From: an uncultured Paracoccaceae bacterium
GTDB taxonomy: Bacteria; Pseudomonadota; Alphaproteobacteria; Rhodobacterales; Rhodobacteraceae
Assembly (NCBI GenBank): GCA_947489445.1
Contig: CANLDN010000002.1
Location: 131,501-195,500, forward strand
Length of the DNA: 64,000 nucleotides
Direction: 5' to 3'
Under the pieces are notes generated by a model, which ran no database searches, was not told the DNA's origin, and saw only the letters and a list, made by a program, of their open reading frames with translations. Positions 44,741-53,897 of the stretch are shown here, piece by piece. Each line of letters starts with the position of its first letter. Position 1 is the stretch's first letter. Position numbers and translations under genes: made by a program.

Positions 44741-47368
44741 ATGACCACTACAAAAGCCACCGTGACGCCCATGATGGCGCAATATCTTGAGATCAAGGCG
44801 CAGTACCCCGATGCGCTGCTGTTTTACCGTATGGGCGACTTTTACGAGATGTTTTTCGATGATGCCGTCGCCGCCGCCGAAGCATTGGATATTGCCCTGA
44901 CAAAGCGCGGCAAGCATGACGATCAGGATATTCCCATGTGTGGTGTGCCGCATCATGCCGCCGAGGGCTATTTTCTGACGCTGATCCGCAAAGGATTCCG
45001 TGTCGCGGTGTGCGAACAGATGGAAAGCCCGACAGAGGCGAAAAAGCGCGGATACAAGGCTGTGGTCAAGCGCGAAGTGGTGCGGCTGGTCACGCCCGGG
45101 ACGCTGACCGAGGATTCATTGCTCGATGCCCGCCGCCATAACTTTCTGGCTGCCTATCATGTTGTTCGAGATGAAGGGGCCCTGGCTTGGGTCGATATCT
45201 CGACCGGGGCGTTTCATGTGATGCCTTGTGCCGGGCCTACATTGGGCCCAGAACTGGCACACCTGACCCCACGCGAGGTGATTGTCGTAGACGGGTCAGA
45301 GGCGGATTGGGCAGGAATAGTGTCTGATTCCGGGGCGACGTTGACGACATTGGGGGCCGCGGCGTTCGATAGTACATCAGGTGAAAAGCGGCTTTGTGCG
45401 TTGTATAAGGTTGGGTCCTTGGATGCGTTTGGCAGCTTTGGTCGCGCTGAGATTGCCGCGATGTCTGCGGTAGCCGAGTATCTGGACATCACCCAAAAGG
45501 GCAACTTGCCCCTTTTGCGTCCCCCTGTGCAGGAGGGTCAATCAGCTGCGATGCAGATTGATGCCGCTACACGCAGGTCACTGGAGTTGACCCATGCTAT
45601 GACGGGTGGGCGGCAAGGGTCGTTGTTGCATTGCATTGATCGGACGCTCACAGCTGGCGGTGCACGTCTGTTGGAACGGCGTCTGGCATCGCCATCCTGC
45701 ACCTTGTCCACGATCGTTGGTCGTCAGGATTCTATCGCCTTTCTGGTGGAACAGAGACGGTTAAGAGACGATTTGCGCGATCTGTTGCGTGGTGTACATG
45801 ATCTAGATCGCGCATTATCCCGTTTGGCGCTGGATCGCGGCGGTCCGCGCGACATGGCGGCCATTCGCAATACGATTGGACAAGCCCGAACGCTTGCTGC
45901 GGGGTTGCCGGACGATTTGCCTGCGGTACTGACCAGCGCTGCCGGAGATTTGACCGGGCATGATGAATTGCTGGATATATTGGATGAAGCGCTCGTCGCG
46001 GAGCCGCCTCTTTTGTCGCGGGATGGTGGGTTTATCGCGCCGGGCTATGACGCTGAGCTGGATGAGGCGCGCAAACTGCGCGATGAAGGCCGATCGGTCA
46101 TTGCCGCGATGCAGGCGGATTTTATTGAACTATCGGGCGTGTCGTCGTTGAAGATCAAGCATAACAATGTGCTGGGGTATTTCATCGAAACGACCGCAAC
46201 CCATGCCGACAAGATGATGGCTCCGCCCTTGAGTGAGACGTTCATTCATCGCCAGACCACAGCCAATCAGGTGCGATTTACCACGGTTGAGTTGAGCGAA
46301 ATTGAAACGCGGATATTGAATGCAGGTGGTCGGGCGCTTGAGATTGAAAAGCGTCTCTATTCCAGCCTAACAGAGGCCATTGTCGCGCAGGCCGGTGCGC
46401 TGGGCGCGCTGGCCCGCGCATTGAGTGAGTTCGATCTGGCGGCAGCATTGGCGGTATTGGCGACGACGGGCGATTGGGTCCGCCCGCGGGTTGATGACAG
46501 TCGTGCATTCGAGATTACGGGCGGGCGGCATCCGGTTGTCGAAGCGGCTTTGCAAAAGGATGGCGCGCCGTTCATCGCAAATGATTGCACGCTGACGGAC
46601 GCGCATATCTGGCTGCTGACCGGTCCGAACATGGCAGGTAAGTCGACGTTTTTGCGCCAAAACGCGCTGTTGGCGATATTGGCACAGATGGGAAGTTTTG
46701 TGCCCGCGTCTGAGGCTCATATCGGGGTGGTCAGCCAGATTTTCAGCCGTGTTGGCGCGTCGGATGATCTGGCGCGGGGGCGATCCACATTCATGGTAGA
46801 AATGGTAGAAACGGCAGCGATCCTTAATCAGGCTGATGACCGGGCATTGGTCATTTTGGATGAGATTGGCCGGGGCACCGCGACCTATGACGGTTTGTCG
46901 ATAGCATGGGCCACGCTTGAACATTTGCATGGTGTGAACCGCTGTCGCGCGCTTTTTGCCACGCATTATCATGAAATGGCGGCGCTATCCGCGAAGCTGG
47001 ATGGCGTAGAAAACGCAACGGTAACCGTGAAGGAGTGGGACGGCGACGTCATATTCCTGCATGAGGTGAAACGCGGAACGGCAGATCGTAGCTATGGTGT
47101 GCAGGTGGCCCGGCTGGCCGGTTTGCCACCTGTTGTCGTGGAGCGTGCGAAGGTCGTGTTGGATGCTTTGGAAAAAGGCGAGCGTGAAGGTGACGCGTCG
47201 CGCAAGGCAATTATTGATGATTTGCCATTGTTCGCGGCGACACCTGCTCCGCAAGCGGTAGAATCAAAACCATCAGATGTGGAAACCCGGTTAAAGGACG
47301 TTTTGCCTGATGAGCTGACGCCCAAAGATGCGCTTGCTTTGATTTATGAGCTACGGAGCCTCCTGTAA
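44741..47368 (+). CDS. mutS: DNA mismatch repair protein MutS
   Basis: An 875-residue MutS. The mismatch-recognition FYRMGDFYEMFFDDA is near residue 30; the Walker A GPNMAGKSTFLRQ is at about 628-640, followed by SDDLARGRSTFMVEM, LDEIGRGTATYDG and FATHYHEM. The start has CTGGGGG upstream. Its TAA forms one end of a palindromic hairpin shared with regA. Confidence 0.97.
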   Translation: MTTTKATVTPMMAQYLEIKAQYPDALLFYRMGDFYEMFFDDAVAAAEALDIALTKRGKHDDQDIPMCGVPHHAAEGYFLTLIRKGFRVAVCEQMESPTEAKKRGYKAVVKREVVRLVTPGTLTEDSLLDARRHNFLAAYHVVRDEGALAWVDISTGAFHVMPCAGPTLGPELAHLTPREVIVVDGSEADWAGIVSDSGATLTTLGAAAFDSTSGEKRLCALYKVGSLDAFGSFGRAEIAAMSAVAEYLDITQKGNLPLLRPPVQEGQSAAMQIDAATRRSLELTHAMTGGRQGSLLHCIDRTLTAGGARLLERRLASPSCTLSTIVGRQDSIAFLVEQRRLRDDLRDLLRGVHDLDRALSRLALDRGGPRDMAAIRNTIGQARTLAAGLPDDLPAVLTSAAGDLTGHDELLDILDEALVAEPPLLSRDGGFIAPGYDAELDEARKLRDEGRSVIAAMQADFIELSGVSSLKIKHNNVLGYFIETTATHADKMMAPPLSETFIHRQTTANQVRFTTVELSEIETRILNAGGRALEIEKRLYSSLTEAIVAQAGALGALARALSEFDLAAALAVLATTGDWVRPRVDDSRAFEITGGRHPVVEAALQKDGAPFIANDCTLTDAHIWLLTGPNMAGKSTFLRQNALLAILAQMGSFVPASEAHIGVVSQIFSRVGASDDLARGRSTFMVEMVETAAILNQADDRALVILDEIGRGTATYDGLSIAWATLEHLHGVNRCRALFATHYHEMAALSAKLDGVENATVTVKEWDGDVIFLHEVKRGTADRSYGVQVARLAGLPPVVVERAKVVLDALEKGEREGDASRKAIIDDLPLFAATPAPQAVESKPSDVETRLKDVLPDELTPKDALALIYELRSLL
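45307..45322 (+). repeat. 16-bp motif, copy 3
   Basis: TTGGGCAGGAATAGTG inside mutS, on the coding strand, identical to 36017-36032. All three copies point the same way on the chromosome. Confidence 0.5.
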
Positions 47369-47389
47369 GGTGGATCTGGATCCACCTTA
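47366..47389. terminator. Bidirectional hairpin holding both the mutS and regA stops
   Basis: Two perfect 11-nt arms (TAAGGTGGATC and its complement GATCCACCTTA) flank a 2-nt centre. The left arm begins with the mutS TAA (47366-47368), and the right arm ends with the complement of the regA TAA (47387-47389). It is followed by CTTTG rather than a T-run, so it ends or protects both mRNAs but is not a textbook terminator. Confidence 0.65.
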
Positions 47390-47938
47390 CTTTGGGCTGC
47401 GTTTCGCCAATATGCGTTGCAATGTCCGTCTATGCATGGATAGTCTCCGGGCCGTTTCAGACACGTTGCGATCACACAGCTCATAAACCCGCTGGATATG
47501 CTCCCAGCGTACGCGATCCGCGCTCATCGGGTTTTCAGGCGGTGGCGGCAGTGCGTCTGACCGCGCAAGAAGCGCGTTTGTGACATCGGTCGCATCTGCC
47601 GGCTTTGCAAGATAATCTGTTGCACCAATTTTTACGGCGGCAACAGCGGTTGCGATTGCCCCATAACCGGTCAGCACGACAATGCGGCTTTCCGGGCGCC
47701 GGGCCCGGAGCGTTTCGACCACGTCGAGGCCGTTCCCGTCTTCGAGCCGCAAATCCACAACCGCGTAGGCCGGGGGGCGGGCCGTTGCAATGGCTTGCCC
47801 CGCCGCGACAGACCCCGCCATTTCGACGTCAAATCCGCGTTTTTCCATTGCCTTTGTCAACCGGCGTAAAAACGCCTCGTCATCATCGACAAGTAGCAGG
47901 CTTTTGTCTTCGCCCAGGTCCAAACACTCGATATTCAT
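47387..47938 (-). CDS. regA: RegA/PrrA response regulator
   Basis: A 183-residue response regulator. The acidic pocket is DDD (18-20), the phosphoacceptor D62 in VVDLRLEDGNG, and a Fis-type helix-turn-helix (NVSETARRLSMHRRTLQRIL) ends the protein. RegA activates photosynthesis, respiration, CO2- and nitrogen-related genes when oxygen falls. It lies 59 bp after senC on the same strand and is divergent via senC from regB. Confidence 0.95.
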   Translation of the reverse strand: MNIECLDLGEDKSLLLVDDDEAFLRRLTKAMEKRGFDVEMAGSVAAGQAIATARPPAYAVVDLRLEDGNGLDVVETLRARRPESRIVVLTGYGAIATAVAAVKIGATDYLAKPADATDVTNALLARSDALPPPPENPMSADRVRWEHIQRVYELCDRNVSETARRLSMHRRTLQRILAKRSPK

Positions 47939-47997
47939 CTTTTGCCCTTTGGTATTTCATATGAAAAGGTAGCTCCGGTGCGTCACTCGTCAACTTG

Positions 47998-48600
47998 TCA
48001 CGTCTGCGTCAAAACACATGCTGTTTGCTCTGCGACCTGCGCCGGTGACAGTGTTTGCCGAAAGACTGTCGCCAGGCCCGTATCTGGCAAAACCAGATAG
48101 GTCAGTGTTGAATGCCGCATCAGGTAGTATTCAGGGTCATCGCCCTGTTTTTCATAAACCGTCCTGAAGGCGCGGGACACAGCAGCGACTTGCGCATCTG
48201 AGCCCGTCAAACCGATCATATCCGGGTGGAAGTTATCCGTGTAATCCCGCACAACCTGCGCTGTATCACGTGCCGGATCTATCGAAATGAAAATGGGTGT
48301 TACGCTGATATCCTGATCCGCCAAAATATCAACGGCTGCTGCATTGCGTGCGGTATCCAGCGGGCAAACATCGGGGCAGAAAGTATAGCCAAAGTAAATC
48401 AACGCAGGTTGCGTTATGACATCTGTATCGCGGACAACCCCGCCTGTTTCGCTGATCAATTCAAACGGCCCACCAATAATGTCACTTGGTACAATGCCGC
48501 CCTGACAATCCGGGCCACCGTCCAGCCGTGTTAGCGCAAAGGTGCCGCCCAACATTGCGACCGTCGTGACGCCTGCGATGATTGCGATGGTCTTGGACAT
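47998..48600 (-). CDS. senC: SenC/PrrC, SCO-type copper protein
   Basis: A 200-residue membrane-anchored SCO protein with an N-terminal span (residues 4-24), the copper cysteines in FGYTFCPDVCP (C75, C79) and the distal histidine in MRHSTLTYLV. It helps copper insertion in cytochrome oxidase and affects signalling to RegB. The start at 48600 has GGGGAAG upstream and gives the anchor at the N-terminus. Confidence 0.93.
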   Translation of the reverse strand: MSKTIAIIAGVTTVAMLGGTFALTRLDGGPDCQGGIVPSDIIGGPFELISETGGVVRDTDVITQPALIYFGYTFCPDVCPLDTARNAAAVDILADQDISVTPIFISIDPARDTAQVVRDYTDNFHPDMIGLTGSDAQVAAVSRAFRTVYEKQGDDPEYYLMRHSTLTYLVLPDTGLATVFRQTLSPAQVAEQTACVLTQT

Positions 48601-48637
48601 TTGCTTCCCCTTCACCGAATGGTCGCATTGATCCTGT

Positions 48638-50092
48638 ATGGCTCCACGCCTATCAATGGTCCAGCTTGCCAAACGGTGTTTTGACCACATGCCTGTTTAC
48701 GACTTCCAGATGTTTCACGATCAGCGGCGCAGCAACTGGGTGCGCTTGCGGACCCTTGTCACGCTGCGCTGGTTTGCAGTCGTGGGTCAGGCGGTCGCGA
48801 TATTTGTTGCTGTGCGAATCTACGGGCTACAGATCGAGGTTGCCTTTGCCATCATGGCTATCGGGATATCGGTGCTGGCGAACGTGATTTCGAGCTTCGT
48901 TTACCCCGAAAACAAGCGCCTGTCCGAGAGGGAGGCCTCTCTTTGGCTGGTATTTGATATCGTTCAGCTAAGCCTGTTGTTATTCCTGACGGGTGGTTTG
49001 AACAATCCCTTTGCGATGTTGGTTTTGGCCCCCGTGACCATTGCCGCCACCGTCCTGCATCTCAGAAGTATGATTTTTCTTGGCCTGACGGCCATTACCC
49101 TGATCACATTGATCAGCCGGTTTAGTTTGCCCATCGAAACAGCCGAAGGCGTGGTACTGGTCCTGCCGGTTCTGTTCCAGTTCGGCTTTTGGGTCGCTTT
49201 GCTGATCGGCGTTGTCTTTCTGGCAATCTACGCACGCCAGGTCACGACAGAAATGAATGCGATGAGCGAAGCACTCGTCGCGACCCAGCTTGCGCTTGCC
49301 CGCGAACAAAAGCTGACGGATCTTGGCGGTGTTGTGGCCGCAACCGCGCATGAGTTGGGCACACCCCTTGCCACCATCAAGCTGGTCAGCAGTGAATTGA
49401 TGGAAGAGCTGGAAAACCATCCTGAATTGTTGGCCGATGCGGAGTTGATCCGCCAACAGGCCGACCGGTGTCGTGATATTTTGCATTCCATGGGCCGTGT
49501 CGGCAAGGATGACCTTTATCTGCGCCACGCCCCGCTTGAAACGGTTATCCAAGAGGCGGCGGAGCCCCATATGAATCGTGGTCGGCGGGTGTCATTTCAC
49601 CTGGCCCCGGACGAAGAATCTGATTCGACCCAACCCATCATCGCCCGTCGCCCCGAGATCATTCATGGGCTGCGCAATCTGATCCAGAATGCTGTCGATT
49701 TTTCCCGTTTGGACGTCAGGGTTGATGTGACCTGGTCCAAAGATACCATCACCGTGCGTATTTCGGATGATGGTCAGGGTTTCCCACAATCTGTCATCGG
49801 CCGCATTGGCGACCCATATGTTCGCCGCCGTCGTTTGTCAGAGGATAAGCATCGCAGGCCTGGCTACGAGGGTATGGGTCTGGGCCTTTTCATTGCGAAA
49901 ACCTTGCTCGAACGCTCCGGAGCGACACTGACTTTTGCCAATAGTCGCAGGCATGGCCATGCAGGATGGTCAGGTCAGGCCACTGGCGGCGCGGTTGTGA
50001 CAGTGACTTGGCCCCGCGATGACCTGCCCACGATTGACCCCGCGAGCAACGGTGCTTTGGGGGAAAACCAGCCCAATGATCCTTGGTCCTGA
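48638..50092 (+). CDS. regB: RegB/PrrB redox-sensing histidine kinase
   Basis: A 484-residue kinase with six membrane spans (about residues 40-200). The quinone-binding GGLNNPF is at 119-125, the phosphorylated H238 in TAHELGTPLATIKL, and the redox cysteine C278 in QADRCRDIL. The ATPase part ends with EGMGLGLFIAKTLLERSG. Partner of RegA. Start uncertain: 48638, 48656 and 48689 all lack a good ribosome site; 48689 would leave a more usual divergent promoter gap to senC. Confidence 0.94.
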   Translation: MAPRLSMVQLAKRCFDHMPVYDFQMFHDQRRSNWVRLRTLVTLRWFAVVGQAVAIFVAVRIYGLQIEVAFAIMAIGISVLANVISSFVYPENKRLSEREASLWLVFDIVQLSLLLFLTGGLNNPFAMLVLAPVTIAATVLHLRSMIFLGLTAITLITLISRFSLPIETAEGVVLVLPVLFQFGFWVALLIGVVFLAIYARQVTTEMNAMSEALVATQLALAREQKLTDLGGVVAATAHELGTPLATIKLVSSELMEELENHPELLADAELIRQQADRCRDILHSMGRVGKDDLYLRHAPLETVIQEAAEPHMNRGRRVSFHLAPDEESDSTQPIIARRPEIIHGLRNLIQNAVDFSRLDVRVDVTWSKDTITVRISDDGQGFPQSVIGRIGDPYVRRRRLSEDKHRRPGYEGMGLGLFIAKTLLERSGATLTFANSRRHGHAGWSGQATGGAVVTVTWPRDDLPTIDPASNGALGENQPNDPWS

Positions 50093-50169
50093 TCGTGCCT
50101 CGCGCTTAACCGGACATTAACTTTCGTCTTTGATGTTCGCTGCAAGTGGTACGCGGGAGCCGACAACAC

Positions 50170-51765
50170 ATGTCGATGGTTTTGTTTGATTTGGTGGTGA
50201 TTGCCCTATCTGCGGGCGCGGGCGCAGCAATCGTTTTTGGTCTGCTCAACCGGTCAAGAAGAAATTCGGTGCCGATCCAGCCTATGAATCAGCAAAATGC
50301 CACTGGCCCTGTGTTTCTTTTCGAACATGGCGTGTTGGTTGATGCAACGCCAGATGCATTGTCGATGATCACACCGCACACCACACATCTATCAGACTAT
50401 GATGCAGTGCTGCATGTGCTTGGCCCCCATTTCTGCGATCTGCGCGAAAAGCTGGCTGGCCACACCCAAGGACGGGTTCGGATCGATGGTGATCGTGATG
50501 ACGCCTTGTGGATCGAACTTGACCTTTTTGATGACCAGATTCGCATTGCCGTAAAAGGTGGCAATCACGCAACCCATACCGGCGTGAGCGACGTGATTGA
50601 ACGCGACGTGCGTCTGTCTGAACTATCGATGTTGCGTGAAATGACGCAGCATACACCGCAGCTGATCTGGCAAGAGGATCAGACGGGCAAGCTGGTCTGG
50701 GCCAATCACGCCTACCTTTCCTTTTCTGACAGTTTGCGGGCCCCGGATGCAGATGCGCAACCGGCGCTGCCAAGCCAATCTGTCTTTGCGGAATTGCGTG
50801 ATACGGTTGTAAACAAGGGGACCGCCATACGCCGCGTCTCCGTGCCATTGCCAGATAAATCGGCAGAGCAGTGGTTTGATGTGACGAGTGTACCGCGCGA
50901 AAATGGACTCTTGCATTTCGCAACTGATGCCAATGCTGTTGTGCGCGCTGATCAGGAGCGGCGTAACTTTGTCCAAACCCTCAGCAAGACGTTCGCGCAG
51001 TTGTCCATTGGGTTGGCAATTTTCGACAAGCGGCGACAACTGGCGATGTTTAACCCTGCATTGCTGGACATGACGCAATTGCCGGTTACCTTTCTAAGCG
51101 GTCGGCCCACGGTTGATGCGGTCCTCGATAAGTTGCGGGAATCGCGGATGCTGCCGGAGCCGAAGGATTATACAACATGGCGCGACCAGTTTACCGCGCT
51201 TGAGGTCGCCGCAAAAAACGGAACATATTGTGAAACATGGAACCTGCCTGATGGGCAAACATACCGCGTGACCGGGCGCCCCCATCCTGACGGCGCGTTT
51301 GCATTTCTGTTCGAGGATATCAGCGCCGAAGTTTCCCTGACCCGCCGCTTCCGGTCAGATATTGAAACCGGGCAAGCGGTTCTGAACACCCTGCCTGAGG
51401 CGATTGCGGTCTTTTCCAGCGCAGGCACGCTTGTGATGTCAAACCGGGCTTACAATGATTTGTGGTCCACAACTGACGAAATCTCGATTGAGCAGCGTGA
51501 ATTGCGGGCCGAAATGGGCATATGGCGGGATCGCTGCACACCAACGCGCATGTGGACAGAAATGCGCGATTTCATTCATCTTCTGGGTGCCCGGAAACCA
51601 TGGTCAGATGACGCAATATTGGATGATGGCCGGCATCTGCGTTGCTATGCCAATCCGATTTCCGGCGGGATGACCATGGTGCGATTTACATTTGCGCCCC
51701 CGATGAAACCGGTCATCCGCAAGCTGACAATGCCGGACCCTGCCATACAGGTCGCCAAACGCTGA
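50170..51765 (+). CDS. DivL-like PAS-domain protein without kinase domain
   Basis: A 531-residue protein with one N-terminal membrane span (residues 1-26) and several PAS regions, including FVQTLSKTFAQLSIGLAIFD, LPDGQTYRVTGRPHPDGAFA and LFEDISAEVSLTRRF. No histidine-kinase H-box or ATPase domain follows. The PAS sequence and the position upstream of tsaE fit DivL, the CctA-phosphorelay (CtrA) regulator; kinase-less DivL forms are reported in Rhodobacteraceae (from memory). The start at 50170 or 50176 is preferred over a GTG at 50146. Confidence 0.65.
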   Translation: MSMVLFDLVVIALSAGAGAAIVFGLLNRSRRNSVPIQPMNQQNATGPVFLFEHGVLVDATPDALSMITPHTTHLSDYDAVLHVLGPHFCDLREKLAGHTQGRVRIDGDRDDALWIELDLFDDQIRIAVKGGNHATHTGVSDVIERDVRLSELSMLREMTQHTPQLIWQEDQTGKLVWANHAYLSFSDSLRAPDADAQPALPSQSVFAELRDTVVNKGTAIRRVSVPLPDKSAEQWFDVTSVPRENGLLHFATDANAVVRADQERRNFVQTLSKTFAQLSIGLAIFDKRRQLAMFNPALLDMTQLPVTFLSGRPTVDAVLDKLRESRMLPEPKDYTTWRDQFTALEVAAKNGTYCETWNLPDGQTYRVTGRPHPDGAFAFLFEDISAEVSLTRRFRSDIETGQAVLNTLPEAIAVFSSAGTLVMSNRAYNDLWSTTDEISIEQRELRAEMGIWRDRCTPTRMWTEMRDFIHLLGARKPWSDDAILDDGRHLRCYANPISGGMTMVRFTFAPPMKPVIRKLTMPDPAIQVAKR

Positions 51766-51806
51766 TTTTGGCTTGCAGGTCGCGTGCCAAACCATAGTGT
51801 TTCGCC

Positions 51807-52271
51807 ATGACCGACAACACCGTTCAAATCGCGCTGCAAGATGAAGATGCCACTGCGGCTTTGGCTCATAAAATCGCACCACACTTAGCCCCGGGCGATG
51901 TTATTCTGCTCGAAGGGCCTATCGGGGCGGGTAAATCTGTCTTTGCGCGGGCGCTGATCAGGTTTCGGCTTGGCCGGATGGAGGATGTGCCTTCGCCGAC
52001 TTTCACCCTGGTGCAAACGTATGATGCCCCTGATGGTGATATCTGGCACTGCGATCTTTATCGCCTGACCCATCCGGATGAGGCATTCGAGCTGGGTCTT
52101 GAGGACGCTTTTTCAACGGCCATTTGCGTGATCGAATGGCCGGACCGGCTGGGCGCTTATATACCGGAGAACGCGCTGAATATGACGTTTTCAGCGCGTG
52201 AAATAGATCATGTGGTGACGATCAACATGTCAAAAAACTGGCGTGAGCGGCTGGGCGATCTGCATGAGTGA
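51807..52271 (+). CDS. tsaE: tRNA threonylcarbamoyladenosine ATPase TsaE
   Basis: A 154-residue ATPase with Walker A GPIGAGKS (37-44), SPTFTLVQTY and HCDLYRL, all typical of TsaE/YjeE. It works with TsaB and TsaD in t6A37 tRNA modification. It overlaps the next gene by 8 nt. Confidence 0.93.
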   Translation: MTDNTVQIALQDEDATAALAHKIAPHLAPGDVILLEGPIGAGKSVFARALIRFRLGRMEDVPSPTFTLVQTYDAPDGDIWHCDLYRLTHPDEAFELGLEDAFSTAICVIEWPDRLGAYIPENALNMTFSAREIDHVVTINMSKNWRERLGDLHE

Positions 52272-53229
52272 TCGCGCCGAACTGATTGATGGTTTTATAG
52301 CTAGGTCCAAATGGTCGGACTGGAAACGGGCACCGGTTGCCGGTGATGCGTCATCGCGCCGATATGAGAGATTACGCCAAGGCGATCAATCAGTCGTTTT
52401 GATGGATGCGCCGCCGGACGGCGGCAATGGCACCCTGCGATTTGCGCAGATCGTCGAAGTGTTGGAAGGTTCTAATCTTTGTCCGCCTGCCGTTCTTGCG
52501 CATGATCCGGATGATGGGATCATGGTGTTGGCTGATCTGGGGCCGGACGATTTTGCGGGTTGGCTGGCCAATCATGCCGATGAAACATCAGTGCTTTATA
52601 CCGCTGCCGTTGATGTTTTGGTTTCCCTCAACGATGTTACGCCGCCAACATTTCTGAAGCATATGACGCCGCAGGTCGGTGCGGACATGATCGGGATCGC
52701 CGCGGAATTCTATGGCGCGGCAGACGGTGCGGATCTTATGCAAGAGATGGAGTGCGCATTAAAAGCGCATGCGCCGGTTGCCGATGTAATGGCCTTGCGC
52801 GATTTCCATGCTGAAAATCTGATCTGGCGACCAACGGAAAACGGGTTGGCGCGGGTTGGCTTGCTGGATTTTCAGGATGCTTTCGTGGCGCCTGCGGGCT
52901 ATGATCTGATCTCGCTTTTGCGGGACGCCCGGCGGGATGTTCCGCCGGATGTCGCGGATGGTATGATTGACAGGTTTTTTCGGATGACAGGGACAGGATC
53001 GCGCGCACAATTTGCCTGTCTGGGCGTCCAACGCAATTTGCGGATTTTGGGTGTTTTCGCGCGGTTAGCCTGCGAGATGGGCAAGACCCGCTATGTCGAT
53101 CTGATCCCGCGCGTTTGGGCCAATCTGCTTTTGGATTTGGATCACCCTGTGTTGGATCAATTGAAGCAAGCAGTGTTTGATACACTGCCGGAGCCCGATC
53201 CAGCGCTGCTTGAACGGCTACGCGCATGA
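52264..53229 (+). CDS. amgK: AmgK-like sugar kinase (aminoglycoside phosphotransferase family)
   Basis: A 321-residue APH-fold kinase: RRYERLRQGDQSVVLMDAPP, the catalytic ALRDFHAENLIWR and GLLDFQDAFVAPAGYDLISL. Such proteins beside a MurU nucleotidyltransferase phosphorylate N-acetylmuramic acid (and GlcNAc) in cell-wall recycling. The name is from this pairing. Its start overlaps tsaE; its stop overlaps murU. Confidence 0.8.
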   Translation: MSDRAELIDGFIARSKWSDWKRAPVAGDASSRRYERLRQGDQSVVLMDAPPDGGNGTLRFAQIVEVLEGSNLCPPAVLAHDPDDGIMVLADLGPDDFAGWLANHADETSVLYTAAVDVLVSLNDVTPPTFLKHMTPQVGADMIGIAAEFYGAADGADLMQEMECALKAHAPVADVMALRDFHAENLIWRPTENGLARVGLLDFQDAFVAPAGYDLISLLRDARRDVPPDVADGMIDRFFRMTGTGSRAQFACLGVQRNLRILGVFARLACEMGKTRYVDLIPRVWANLLLDLDHPVLDQLKQAVFDTLPEPDPALLERLRA

Positions 53230-53897
53230 CCATGTCAATGCTTTTGTTCGCGGCGGGGCTGGGTACGCGCATGGGTGAGTTGGTTGCGGATCGCCCAAAA
53301 CCACTGATTACTGTCGCTGGCCGTACGTTGATAGACCACGCGCTTGATCAAGCTGACACGCCGGGGATCGGGGCAAAAGTAGTGAATGTGCATTATCGTG
53401 CCAAAATGGTCCGCGATTATCTGGCAGGTCGGGATATTGCGTTTTCTGATGAAACCGCGGGCCTGTTGGAAACAGGCGGTGGGCTGCGTCATGCGCTACC
53501 TTTATTGGGCGCAAACCCAGTTGTTACGATGAACACTGATGCGGTTTGGCAAGGTCCGAACCCTGTACGAACTGTGTTGGACGCCTGGCGTGACAAGATG
53601 GAGGCGCTTTTGTTGATGGTCCCAAAGGCCCGTGTTTCGGGGCATTTGGGCAAAGGTGATTTTCGTCTGGACGCCGCGGGACGCCTGCATCGCGCCCCTG
53701 ACGCAATTTACACCGGGGTGCAGATCATCCGTACAGAAACGCTGGCGGAAATCGCTGAAAAGGCGTTTTCCATGAACGTAGTATGGGACCAGATGGCGGC
53801 GCGTGGCGGACTATTTGGTGTGACTTATGCTGGCCGCTGGTGCGATGTTGGGCAACCTTCAAGCATTCCACTGGCAGAGGCGATGTTGGATGTTTGA
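53226..53897 (+). CDS. murU: MurU-like nucleotidyltransferase
   Basis: A 223-residue nucleotidyltransferase with the N-terminal signature FAAGLGTRMGELVADRPKPL. With AmgK it would make UDP-MurNAc directly from recycled sugar, bypassing fosfomycin-sensitive MurA. It overlaps the upstream kinase by ATGA and addB by 8 nt. Confidence 0.82.
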   Translation: MTMSMLLFAAGLGTRMGELVADRPKPLITVAGRTLIDHALDQADTPGIGAKVVNVHYRAKMVRDYLAGRDIAFSDETAGLLETGGGLRHALPLLGANPVVTMNTDAVWQGPNPVRTVLDAWRDKMEALLLMVPKARVSGHLGKGDFRLDAAGRLHRAPDAIYTGVQIIRTETLAEIAEKAFSMNVVWDQMAARGGLFGVTYAGRWCDVGQPSSIPLAEAMLDV

